From Acanthacorydalis orientalis (taxonomy: Eukaryota > Arthropoda > Insecta > Megaloptera > Corydalidae), in contig CM068323.1 of assembly GCA_034766995.1 (NCBI GenBank), positions 24,202,346-24,266,345 on the forward strand: 64,000 nt of DNA, read 5' to 3'. Of this stretch, positions 25,136 to 38,989 are shown in pieces. How positions within the stretch are numbered: position 1 is the first letter of the stretch; every line of letters begins with the position of its first letter. Below the pieces are notes generated by a model. The model worked only from the letters and a program-made list of their open reading frames with translations. It ran no database searches and had not been told where the DNA came from. The position numbers and the translations under genes are program-made.

Positions 25136-26586
25136 TATGTGTAAAGAAGCAATTCTGAGTACATAAATATGTATTCTTTTTGGTAAATATGTACATTCAT
25201 ATCGTTTCATTATCATTTTCTTACTGAAATAAGTAAATTTATTATAACATTTTAATATGACTGTCAATTTATATTTTAAGTGCGTACTGAGAATCTGTAC
25301 ACTTCTACATATTTATCAATTGAACCTTCGTCACGAAAATGGAATCTACATTTTTTTTACAAATATTTCTTTGCATAAATTCCTTAAAATTTTATTCGCA
25401 ATTTTTTTGTATTACTTTTAAAAAGTATACAGCATATACATTTATTTAAGAAAAATACTAATTTTGTTGATAATAAACGATTTATTAATTTTGATGTTCA
25501 TATTTATAGCTTTTAAGGTATCTCTTCGTTTGATATAAAAAAATACATTTTTATTTATCTTTGAAGTCAAATTATTGAAATAAATCATTTTGTGTAGATT
25601 TGGTTTTATTTATATGCGGTGAAAAAAATCAAACAGTGTATGTGAAGTTATCCAAAAATATTCAATATATTTAATTAATAAAAAATCTGGATCAAAAATG
25701 TAACATTTGCGTATGTAAATTATAATAAAGTGATAATAACATTTACATTATATAAACATAAACGTGATCAGTGCATATTTTATGTGAATTCATCCGTCCA
25801 TTAACATTCATGATTCACGAGCTGAAATCTAAGATATTGTGTCGTGTCAAAACGCAAGTTATAAATGGTAAATAACAAATCCAGTACTTGCATACTCGCT
25901 AGGTAGATATTGTTTGAAAAAGTAGAAAGCATTATATTATACACAGAGCATAGAAGAGACCGCTCTCACACGTTCAAACTATTAACTTTGTTGAATTGAA
26001 GAAATAAAAAAAAGATACGTACAAGCTAACCATCATTCGAGGACCGGAAATGATTTCTCTCTCATCTGAATATCAATTCGGTATATCTGAATGAAATTTT
26101 AATTGACTTTAATGAATTTTTATTTCATTATAACAATTAATAATACGTAAAAGACATGTTAATCTGCACAGGTTAATGAGTATACAATTTTATTTCAATG
26201 AATTTCATGATATATATTTCTTAATTAGTTGCACAATTGTACTTCGCAAAGACGTTGTTTTACGTAATTAAATCCAGTGAAATGTGTATAATTGTTTTAC
26301 AACTTTAAATGCGTCCACTTAAAGTGCAAGTAAATTTAATCGGAAGAAATGGAATTTTCAAAATTACGAATAAAATTGATTCCATATAAGTGTACGCAAA
26401 TTTGAATGTCATAATTATTTGTAGGTCTTATATAAATTTCTCAACTACATGTCTCTAGAACAGTATTATTAAAATACTAGAAGTAATTGTACAACAGACA
26501 CCGCACATTTGTAAACAAATGTACACAAAACCATTTCGAATACATTCATGGAAGAGTGATGTTGATAAAGAATTGCGTACACCAAA

Positions 26587-26589
<3 letters not shown>

Positions 26590-26663
<74 letters not shown>

Positions 26664-26664
26664 A
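26590..26664. repeat. (TA)n(TG)n compound microsatellite
   Basis: A long TA tract passes into TG units. Three overlapping false open frames on both strands come from it. Confidence 0.9.
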
Positions 26665-26934
26665 TTTGTGTGTTTTTGTGGGTGTAGGTGAATATAAATG
26701 AGCACATAGCGTTAAAGTGTGTGACTAAGAGTGAGTGAGATTGAATGTGTGTAATATACAATAGCATCTCGCAGTTTGTGAAGGTAAAAGAGATGACCAG
26801 ACTGGTATTTTGTAAAGTATGTGGTCATTGCACTCCCGGCCTGGGATGGGATGCATGTTCACTATACCATGTACGAATGTTGAACTGAAATTCGAATTTT
26901 TGACATACAAGTACACATAACCGTATATGTACAT

Positions 26935-26935
<1 letters not shown>

Positions 26936-26977
<42 letters not shown>

Positions 26978-26980
26978 CTA
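26936..26980. repeat. (CA)n(TA)n compound microsatellite
   Basis: A CA tract followed directly by a TA tract. Confidence 0.9.
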
Positions 26981-27531
26981 TGTATGTATATAATTGTGGT
27001 TACAATGATTGCTCGAATTAATAACAATCGACTCTATAATTATACATCTTAGAATAATGTGCTTGCATTTTAATCAAGTTGAACAAAACTGAAAAATTTC
27101 CAACGAAACATAATGAAATATTAACAGCTAGTTTAATTTTTAATTATGGTAATCGTTACCAATACTGATATTTTCTTTCAGAGATGAATTTTTTACTCAT
27201 TCCACAATCCATAATAAAATTCTGATCAATAATTGATTATTGATCGTTTTCGATTATTTCTATGCGCATTTCGATGGCGATTCCATCGTCCTCATAGCGT
27301 TAAAATACAGAAAAATATAATAAGATATATAAAGATAGATGGAGGGACACAAGTTCTGTAGAAGCTCTCTTTTACAATTACTTATATTTTTATATACCTT
27401 AAAACTGATAAAAATATTTTTTCTTTCGTAATCTGAGACATATCAATCAAATAAAGGTGCGCAGAAATTCGATAATAATATATCGTTTTACTGAGCTTAG
27501 GGAATTGTTAAAAGGTTTATGTTGATGTTTT

Positions 27532-27566
<35 letters not shown>

Positions 27567-28407
27567 GTTTGTGTGTGTATGTTTACAAAATTAAACTTTT
27601 AAAAAAGCTAAAACTTATTACCATGTAGCTTAATCCTGAGAACATTTCCCACGAGGAATATTAAACAACCATTCGATTAATTTAGCTAATTAATTCACAT
27701 GAGAACTACACGAGAATATGTTGGTACTTATGTGTAGTTGGAAACTGTTAAATTTCTGTAACGAATGTTCCTCATTACGTCCATTAAAAGCATTATCATT
27801 TATACCCTTTCTTTTTTGATTGTTCCACAGGGATCCTAAATTTTACTAGCTATGAGCGATTTTAAAAATATACATCTTTGTGGTGTAATTTATTTTACTT
27901 CTTCACACTTTTCGATAATTATAATAATAATGAAGAGAGAGGTGCTGTATAGAAAGATCAGTCATATAAAATGTAAAAATTAAAATTTATTACCTCAGAG
28001 ACTACATTTAAATTTTATTTATTTCAAAATACATAATAGTTAATTTTTCTCTTACAAAATATACATGTAAGACATCTAAAGAAATGTTATTCAGCAGTGT
28101 ATCGCCAAAGGCTAAAAATGACGATATACATAAAGAATGAACTTTCAGAGTAAGGAAATTTAAGCGTTAGTTATTATTAAAAAATATATATTTAATTACT
28201 TGATGATAATTTATAATATAATAAAGTCAAAACTGGTTTTATGATTTGGATGACAATGTACTCATTAAAAACACTACACTTCATTGTAAATATATAGATT
28301 TTTTTTTTGGTATTATTCTGTTCGTTTATTATTATCTCAGTCGCACTTTAAAAAATCCAACTAGATTATTGTTACGTTCTCACATGTCTCACGTTTGTAT
28401 TTTGCAG

Positions 28408-29303
28408 TCGACACCAGTGTGAAAATTTGTTCATATGGGGCAATGTGTGTCCCGTAAAGGAGCCGGCGCAATCGCCGCAAGTGCCGTGGCAACATCGCCG
28501 CCGAAAAGACGACAGAGGATGCATCACAAACAATCACAGCCGCTTATCGAACGTGTGAGTATCGATACTTATTACTAAATCTAGTATATAAAAATGATTA
28601 AATTAATCAGATAAATCTAAACGATTTCCTATATCAAATTCTCACACGTTGATCTACCTAATCCATTTTAAACCGTCGGAGTGAGAAAAGTAATCTTTTC
28701 CATGCTCGAAACAAAGTTTTTATTCTAAGCAAGCGATCAAAGGAAAAAAAATATAAAAGAGATTGTGCAAGGATTGTATGTTTCCATGTCAACACGAATC
28801 ATTTCTCCAGATAAATTGAAGACTTTGATGTCTAAAACGATAACAATTCGATGAAATTGTTAAGAAACTCCGCTTGCTTTCTGTTTTTAGTTGGGAGGAG
28901 ATGATTGGCGTTCACATGCCATACATATTTCTTGTACCGGTTCACCGGCATCAGATTGTTGTTTACCCTTCACCGATCTGACTCAGCAGTATAATTCAGC
29001 GAGACATGCACATGTGTGTGTGTGTGTGTGCGTTTGTTAGAGATCTGTATGTGCATTGTGCATATATGCCTTTAAACGAATCTAATTGGTCTTATACTGA
29101 AAGTACATCAATCAATGAAGCAGCTTTTACTGATAGATTTTAGTCGACAAACTAATCGAAATACGTTCTAAGAAAAAGGTCTCACTTCTATTAATTATCC
29201 ATTTCTTAGAACACATAAACATAAATAAATGGAGTTTTTGTCAATTGTTAAATAGATCCGTCTATTTACAAAATTGACTGTTTTGATAAAAAAAATACTG
29301 AAA

Positions 29304-29360
<57 letters not shown>

Positions 29361-30304
29361 ATACATATACACATATATGCATATATGTTTATCAAAATTT
29401 GAAAATGTGCAACAAATCAAACAGTTTCGATTTAAAACACAACAACTTAATTATAAAAGAATACAAAACAGGTATTACTAACTTACTCGTATTCTTAATA
29501 CTCGTAAATTGGCTAACTTTTTTTATTAAAAGTCAGTTGGTTCACTTTTTGCTCCCTTGGGTGATTTTTTTCAAAAATGTTTGCTTACTCTATATTTGTC
29601 ATATTCTAAATGACTAGGATTTAATCAGAAGGTAGGGTCGTGTGAAACTGTGTAGCTATTAATAGTCTTCGATATTTTTGTATTTTAAACCATAGTTATT
29701 TGATTTAATATATTTTAAGCCGTGTATATATGTATATATATATATATATATATGATTTGAATAATTTTCATGGAACAATTAGATACCGTAAATTATGCAC
29801 GCCTCATTTAAATAATTGATTGCAAATGAACAATTGTCATCGGTATTGAATGTCACGCCAATATATTAAATCCGGTAGAAAATCAAATTATAAAATAACA
29901 TTCGCGTTAATATCGAGTGTCAGATTTCAACCGAATTATCGAAAATATTTATTTTTGACGGCTCGTCTCTGATCTGATTACCTTCAAACATTTAAGGCTT
30001 ACGTTACTTAAACCGATTTTATAGATTATAAAACTAAATGGAACACATCAAATATCGATTCGATAGACGTCTCGATTACACGATTTACAGAAATAGTATA
30101 TTTATTTGATAATTTCTATTGTTGAATTTTATTGCAAGAATCTACACACTTTCCCCTCGAACGTAATCAATTTGAAAGTACTAAAACGAATATAATTCAA
30201 ACTTGTCGATATGCAAAATTTATCGTATTAATTACAGTTTGTTTTATACAATACGATAAGGATTTCTTTACGGTTTTCGAAACAGTCTATTCATGTTTCA
30301 ATTG

Positions 30305-30358
<54 letters not shown>

Positions 30359-31144
30359 CATTTGCGTTGTTTTGACCGAACACAATGCGCTGAAATTGCA
30401 AACGTATCTACGGATGCAGCCATGCGTGTTCAAATCTAATATCTGCAAAACATAATTATATGAATTAGTCGAACGGTATGAAACATATGAAGAGAACACG
30501 TTTTACAACATACTTTGAAGAATATCGCACATATAATTAGATAGTATGAGGCTTATTCGAAAAGAGAGTAGGTACATTTTTCTTTTAATTATCTAGACAT
30601 ATGTATAGTGTATGCGTAAAAATGTATGTACTAGTGTATCCTATAAAAAAATGCGAACAAAACTATATATATATATATTTATATAATGGCATAGTATACA
30701 CAAATATATAAAAATCTCTACTATGACATCATTCGACAATTAGAACTATTTACATTTTCGTAAAAAAAATCGATCGAACGCCAATTAAAAATATAACAGG
30801 CCGCCCACGTTCGAGACGACATCTCGCAAAAACCGGTCCTGTATTCTCTCTCTGTGGCTGACGATCCATAAAATGGAATTTGCTTCTCGTTTCGATCGAA
30901 TGCGATAGTAAAGCAGCGCCGATATCATCACAATTTTGGATGCCTGTTGCTGTCAAAGAGCTGGCACGACGATTGAGCGTATAATCTGATTAAGAATCAT
31001 TCTATTGTCATTAACATCTGCCCGTTCCAAATTCGATTAACGGTCCCGTTCGTACGATATAATTTTTTTTCTATATCGTCGATTTATTGTTTAATAAAAA
31101 CGCTTCCTGTACGTACGTGCACACATACTCTAATACTCGTACAT

Positions 31145-31195
<51 letters not shown>

Positions 31196-32576
31196 ACTCA
31201 CTGATTTACTTTTAATTTTTTTTATCCTCCATCCGGTCGAAAACTTACCCAGTTGTACAATAATTGATTTGAAAAAAAATATATTTAGAGATTTTTAAAA
31301 TTCCAATATACTTGTTATGTACATAGTTTTGAAAATTATATTTTTAGTAAAAAAATATATCAATTATCTGACGATTAATGTTTTGAAATATTTAAAAAAA
31401 TATCTAACAGATTGAACATCATGAGACTTCGTGTACGGTCTCACAGGTTTTGTCCAGAATGTAGCAGTATCCTGTTCTGAGTTTCACGCTCCCGATTTCA
31501 AACTTACATAAATAATCTTGCATGTGGATTTATAAGTTTCCAGTCAGAGTATGACACGTACTTTTTATTCATTGGATTGGTTTTAACGTTGATGTATACT
31601 CTCGTCCTCGGTAGTTATTAATAGTTAAATGAATATACTTTTTTTAATAATAAATATCGAATAAACTTAAAAATAATCTCCTGTAAGCATTCTAATCCAC
31701 ATATTTTTTATCATTTTATAAGTAAACCTTTCAATTAAATTATCTTGGACAATTTATTACTGAACACTGATTCTGCTGTAAGATGAGTTTAAGGAGGAAA
31801 AGTTGAAGATAGCAAGTAACCTTAAGAAGTGTTTAAAATGTACAATGTATTTTATTAAAGTTGTAACAGCTGAAACATAAAAATATTACGAAGTACCTAA
31901 CGAGTTTTCAGCAATATTTCAATGTACCATACCTTGATATCCCGAAAGTAATGAAAAAAATTCTCATTACATTCGGAGTCCCGTGAGAAAACTTCCTTCC
32001 GGACGCCTTGAAATCCCGTACAGGGACTTATATGGAAAAAAAAGGTTAAAACTAGTTACATTTTAAAAAATATAGAAACACGTATCACAAACATTTCAGG
32101 TTTTTATACTGTACGGATATTTGTATCTCTTTTTATTAAAACGTTGAAAATATTGTAGTGTACAATTCATTAATAAACTCAAAAGTAGATAATGGAAATT
32201 CAGAATACAAGTGAGTTATTAAACAGTAAATTCATTTTTGTAATGTTCTTGTAAGATAAATCATTTTCAGATGAGAATACTTTCGATTTATAAAACACAA
32301 TCGGTATACTTTTTCTCGTGTCACTGTTCTCTAATTAGTTCTTGTTTTAAAAATTGATTAAAAACTTTAACTAAACTTTGTTAATAAAATGTCTTAATAG
32401 AACTCTTGTTCATTTCAAGTAAACAAGTTGATTTCTTTTTCAGTAGATTTTTCTGATCGCAAAAGAAACTTTTAAATATATGTAGTTTTGTTAATAATGA
32501 AAGTTAAATAGAAATAATCTGAAACCAATTAAAAATATTCTCATTGTTTTTTTTTACAAATAAAAAAGTATTAAAA

Positions 32577-32646
<70 letters not shown>

Positions 32647-33981
32647 TGTACAACTAGACAAATATATTCGATCATCGTGTATATACATATCTTATTCATA
32701 TCATGTAAATAGTGAGTCACATGAAAAAATAAATTATTAATACACACGGCATTCATGTTTCTTCAATGGTCATTTAAGTCTCTCGTCTAGAGATTAATAA
32801 AATTTTTGCGACCTTCTAAGCCACGTATAAGGCAAAAGTGTGTTTAATTCATTTTCTTTCGAGTAGTGTCAATGGAATTCGATTGAAAAACCAGTGAAAT
32901 TCAAACAAAATACAACATTTAATTTCATTTATACGTGAATGCAAGTTCATGTTCCTTAATTATGTATCGTTCTTAGAACATATGACGTAGTTGAAAACAA
33001 ATGTTGAAAAAATAGAATAGAAACACATACCATGAAATGAAAGTTTTCAATTATCGAAGATGAAATCATAAATAACTATTTTACTAATATAAAATTACAT
33101 TTATATACTGTAAATGTGTTTGTATACATACATATATATATATATATATATACACGATACCTTTTGTATTTTATGTTCATGTGAATAGAATGGAATAAAA
33201 AGAGAAAGTAAAAAAAAATATAGTTTATCCATTACATATAAATTTGATAGCCGATCTTTGAGTATCGCTGCGTTTAAAAAAAAGCTACTCTTACTTACCA
33301 GTCGCAATTCGCATCACGTATTGATTTATATTTCTTATCTAACGTCTTCTCTGCTGAATTTTCTTTCCTTCTTTAACAGTTTCGATTACCATCTATTCAA
33401 GTAACAGCGAAACCATATTTCGTCTTAAACTTTTTCCTATTTGCGATTTACACTAGTTTCAGTCATTAGGATGAAAATCACGAAAGTTTAGAAAAGTATT
33501 TTTAGACACACATCTATTCGAATATATATATATATATATATATATACATGTTTGTATATATGTTTGTATGTATGTATGTATGTATTATGTATGTATGTAT
33601 GTATGTACGTACGTACGTATGTACTTTTAAAAATAAAATAGAATCCCAAGGGAAAAACCACCTTCAGACTGGTTACCCTTGGCCCATGTAATCGTGTATA
33701 GTGATATGTATGTATACACGTATGTAGGTATAGTTAATTAACTTAAGACTTGTCGCCACAAATATTTGATGTAACATGTTAAATCAATATATTATTTATT
33801 ATTATGCTATTAGTATAATTTATTTTCAAATAGTTATACTTTCCGTGTTAATTTTATTCCAAATCTTCTTTTAAAGACTTTCTGTGTGTTCGTTAATAAG
33901 TACGAAGAGAAAATTTTAAATAAAACTTTAATTGATCTGTAAATATACTTATAAAATGACAAACTTTACTAGTTATTTATT

Positions 33982-34021
<40 letters not shown>

Positions 34022-34873
34022 CACATCTTACTGAAACCCCCAAAAGATCACTTTACAAATTCGTCTAGCATTAAACTGTAGTATGTATCGAATTTTTCAC
34101 TTTTATATTACTTTTTAGTCCATATGAGAGATGTTCGTGGAAACTTTAAGATTCATGTTTCAGTCTTCTTGACGTAATACTCTTTTTATTGTACTTTTTA
34201 ACTTATACAACGGAATTAAATATATTAAGAAAACAACCAGTAATGTAGAACAACAAATACGATACTAATTATTCAAATAAAGAGAGTAATAGTAATAATT
34301 ATCGTAAACTAAGATCTTTTTTCTGTTACTTATTAATGTTTTCACTAGGCACAAATGTACAAAATTGAAATTCATTAGCATAAGTATATAACGTAGTGAC
34401 ATGTACATGATGTTATCAATGATTTATTAAAAAAAATCGGCGATTATACACCGGGGTCAAGTGGAATTATGGCTACTTCAGCTGCCTATTTCCTTGTACT
34501 ACTTTTTTATGGATTCATTTATAATCCCAAGTATTCACAAGTCGGTCGAAAACTATGCGTAGTTGAAATTAAATATATTCACTGAATGTACGTTGAATGG
34601 ATTCTCTTCGCGCGAAAAATGATTGAGTCGACAATTTTTATATGTTCACTTCTTTTAAGTTTTAATATTCCATATTGTTTTGTACAGTATGAATGATATA
34701 CCTTGTTTCATGTATTAAATGATGAATTGAATTGTCTATTTTAACATCAAACGTTGAATTACTCGCGAATCTAAAAATAACTAAAAATTATTTATGAAAA
34801 AGTATGGAGGTTAAAAAGACTAATAAAAATAATTGAAAAGACATTACAAACTGAAATTGACGTTCGAACCGAT

Positions 34874-34926
<53 letters not shown>

Positions 34927-36925
34927 TGAATTATTCATGCGTTAATAGCAGACTAAAAATATGAAGGTGAAATATTTTCATTTACATATAAACATTTCTC
35001 ATTTAAGTTTACATAATGTGAACTTGAAAATACAATAAAAACACAGGAAAGACGTTTTACGTGTAAAAAAATCGATACGTTTGTATGTTTTTATGTCAAA
35101 GTTGAAGCCTGACTAGCTGATCGGGTACAAATGAACAGATTTTCTTAATTATTTAAAAGGAACACACTGTGTTCATCAACAATATTTTTTTATAGAAAAA
35201 CCATAATATATAATTATGTACGAGGAATTTATTTGTGCGAATGAACATAAAGCAAGGTTCAATGATTAATATACGGAAATAATTGAATTCTACTCTGAAT
35301 AGTTGTATTTACTGCTAATTTACCGAGCATATATTGCTTGTAAAAACAAAAATACATTTTTAATTACCATTTAGAATATAGTAGTATTTTAATGGAGCTA
35401 AACAGTAAAACGGAAAGTTTACAAAATAATAATTTTCTGGTCAAACGCATTAACATTTTATGGAATATAATTTATTGTCAATGCTCTGCTCGTTAATGTT
35501 TTTATGATGATATTATTTTTCAAATAACACAATTCGAAACTGAATGAAATTAAAAAAACATGCCATTAAAATAAAAAAAATGATAAATAATCTATAAAGA
35601 AATTTAGTGTAATCCTCTTATAACATTATTTAAAAAAAAACACATAAATAAGATAATGAATATTAGATAAACAATGTGTTTTGTTTAAAATAAGAGTCTT
35701 AGTTGAAATAAGATTTGCAGTGCTGTTTTAAAATACATACTTAAAACTTTTGACAGTTTTTATATCCTTGAAGAAAAAGCTTTTTACTGTTTAAGATAAA
35801 ATCTTTTTTAGTGCAAAGTTTATACCTTTCAATCTATTGTCAGCTTTGTCTTCAATTTACTTTGAAGTCAACTTTCTCTCTTATCGTGAATTTTCTCTCA
35901 TATTTCATTTTTCTGTAAATGAATACGTGTCGTCTTTAGATTTAATTTAATTCAATAAGAAATGTTTATGAAATTTTTAAAAATAGTAATAAACTTCATC
36001 TTGTTTTGAACATTTTTCAAATTTATTTATTTTCATATATATATATATATATATTCTACTAATTTTTTTCCGTGTATTCTTATTTCTCATAAAAATTATT
36101 GATTCATTTAGAATTTAGAATAAATTTTCAGTCTATGAAAATACACAAAATATATTTAAATAAGATAATTTTTGCTGATTCTAAAACATACATTTTTCAT
36201 AAATTTTATATGAGAGCTGTTAACATTGAACTCAATATAATAATCAATATTTTCTGTAAAGATACAAAAGCATACAATATAGCTCTGACCAATGTCATTA
36301 AAGTGAAATATAGAATAACTCTTTTGCTGAAAAAGTAATAAAAGCAAATGCCAGCGATATTATTTTTTTAAACACAATTATAAGAAGCATTTGTACAGAT
36401 TTATAAATTGTTTTGTGGCTGTACAACATAGAACAATATAAAAATGAATTATGATATAAGAGATAATACATATAGCTACGTAAAGAAATAAAAGGCTTTG
36501 TATATATCTCACCCTTCAGACATTTCATTCAGTTTTACTGTCAATGATTCCTGTTCCATTTGTGGCATCAACAAAGATTTCTTGTTTATACGTTTCTATT
36601 GTAAACCAATCTATGAAGTGTTAGAAATGTAGCACAATATATTAATGTTGACATGTACCTCTTGGTTACTTTAATAAAACACGAATATATAATGAACTCA
36701 TGGTACCTTCATATACATTTCGTTGTAGGTCAAGGCTTTCATTATCCATATGAACATGATCTAAAGTAGCTGATGATTGCGACAGTAATAAAATAGACAT
36801 AGTCAATGCGATATTGAACACACGTCACTGTCAATCCGCGAAGAGACACGTTGCAAATTGAAAACGTAAATCTGTAGTATATTCAATGTTCAGTGTTGTC
36901 GATGATGTGTGTGTGTGCTTTTCAC

Positions 36926-36971
<46 letters not shown>

Positions 36972-38660
36972 CAACCCTTTATGACATGCGTCCAATGAGT
37001 GAATTTAGTATTCTGTATGATTCCATTGCCTGAAAAATATGTGGATGTATATGTTGTAGATAAATGTGCTATATATCTAAAGTTTGTGTGAATTGGATGA
37101 ACATAGTGCGATTGACGCACTCTCCGGCCAGTCATGATGGCGCTTCACCAAGGATTCACAGAATCCGCGAAAATTGAGCCACATCTTTGTAGATGCACTT
37201 ACACTCATGTATATATATATATATATGAAAATAAATATTAACTATTTTCTGATTTGCCTATGTTAAAAAAATATTTAAAAAAGTTAAAATCAATAACAAA
37301 TTCTGTAATCTGCAGATTACATAGTGAAAAAGTATAAATATTTTAATAAATTATATATAATATGAATTTATAGTAACTAATCAATTATAAAGAAATGCTT
37401 TTGTTACAAAAGAATAAGAACAAATAAAGAATGATTTGTTCATTTGAAATATTTCATATAATCCTCTACAAGAATTTTTTACAGAAGTTAAATAACTATT
37501 AAAAAAATTCTTTCTGTTTGAATTTCTTGCAAAACTAATGATAAAAATATTTATTCCGGACGAATCCTAATTCTCTGTATGCTAATTCCTCTCTTCTTCA
37601 ATCATTGTCGATTTTCAACATTTTTTGAGATCTTGAATTCAAATGTAAGATCTTCAGTTAAAGATCTATCCGAGAATGATGTAAGTCGAAACTGGTAATA
37701 GAAGAAAATAATTTATTTGTGACTATTTGCTCTTAAGGTATAAAAATCTGTCTTCTTTGAAATGTAGAAGTTATTTTTTTATGAACGAATTAAGCCACAA
37801 TGCCAATATTTATAATTATAGCAATTATATGTCTTGTATTCTTTGATTTATTTGAGTGATTATACACAGTTATGTCTATCTTTGTAATTTAGAACAAAAT
37901 TATTTAAATATAGGAATGTTAAATGCAATTCTAGAATATTTTTATGACAGATTGTTGTTTATATCTCTGCTTTCATCGATATGTATTATATATGATTTGA
38001 AATGTATTTCTGTACTTCCGAGCCCATCAAAATTGAACATCCTATAAAAAAACATGTCGTGTTAAACGGTCATGTAAGTGAAAGACGCACGGTTGAGTAT
38101 ATCTCCTATGAATCATAAGGCTTGGACGCCGCGACGCCGCAGTAAGGCGCGTCTCGACGACCGATCAATCCAACATGGATTTTCCACAGGCCCACACTCC
38201 GGTTGTCATTTTCATAGCGTGCGCGTTGCCGTTTTCCACGAAATGTACGCATCGTATGTGAATAACATACTGAGATAGTGTTCGACGTTTCCGTACGCGA
38301 CTTATACATTTGTCCTAAATAATAAGGGCAGTTCGAGTAAAAGCAAACATTTCGATCCAAATTCAATAAAAATATATTCTTTCGTGTGTATATTATGTGA
38401 ATTTCCATTGATTTTAATGGCTGTTTAGTGATCGAACATGGAATGCAATGAATTAATTGTCGACGAGCGATCTAAAGAGGAACATGGGGTAAGATCAGTT
38501 CTGTTTAATATTTGTATAGGTGCTAAACAGTTGTCATAAACACAAACGTATTGGATATTGACATATTTATTGTTACTCCTTAGTTGCATTCGCAGATACA
38601 TTCGTTGCGTTCGTATCGATTGTTGATGTAGTTTATTAAATACAAGAACTTTTACAACTG

Positions 38661-38726
<66 letters not shown>

Positions 38727-38934
38727 ATGTGTACATATGTGTATGTAAATTTTTATCTACGTATATATTATAATACATGTAAATGTTTTTTTCATTTTCA
38801 TTATAAGTATATTTAATATAGAAATGAATGATTGTAAATATCCTGTCAAAATTATCAATTAAAATATATTCAGGATGATAAAATTAACCAGAATATTTAC
38901 TTTTACAATCATTTCAGTAACTGTTTAATTCTAG

Positions 38935-38989
<55 letters not shown>

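Larger units (their letters stand above)
22162..28407. other. AT-rich stretch, possibly 5' intron of the long gene
   Basis: This stretch holds many microsatellites, a GC-richer patch at 23,750-24,060 with one possible 61-base exon, and otherwise AT-rich DNA. No protein family is recognised in any frame. Confidence 0.4.

Noticed and set aside
31421..31480. Short ATG frame with RFCPECSSILF, like an RNA polymerase zinc ribbon
   Set aside because: Only 19 codons, no continuation and no second CxxC; most likely chance.
36099..36338. 79-codon plus-strand frame
   Set aside because: AT-rich composition and overlap with the better supported minus-strand candidate; likely antisense shadow of its 3' end.
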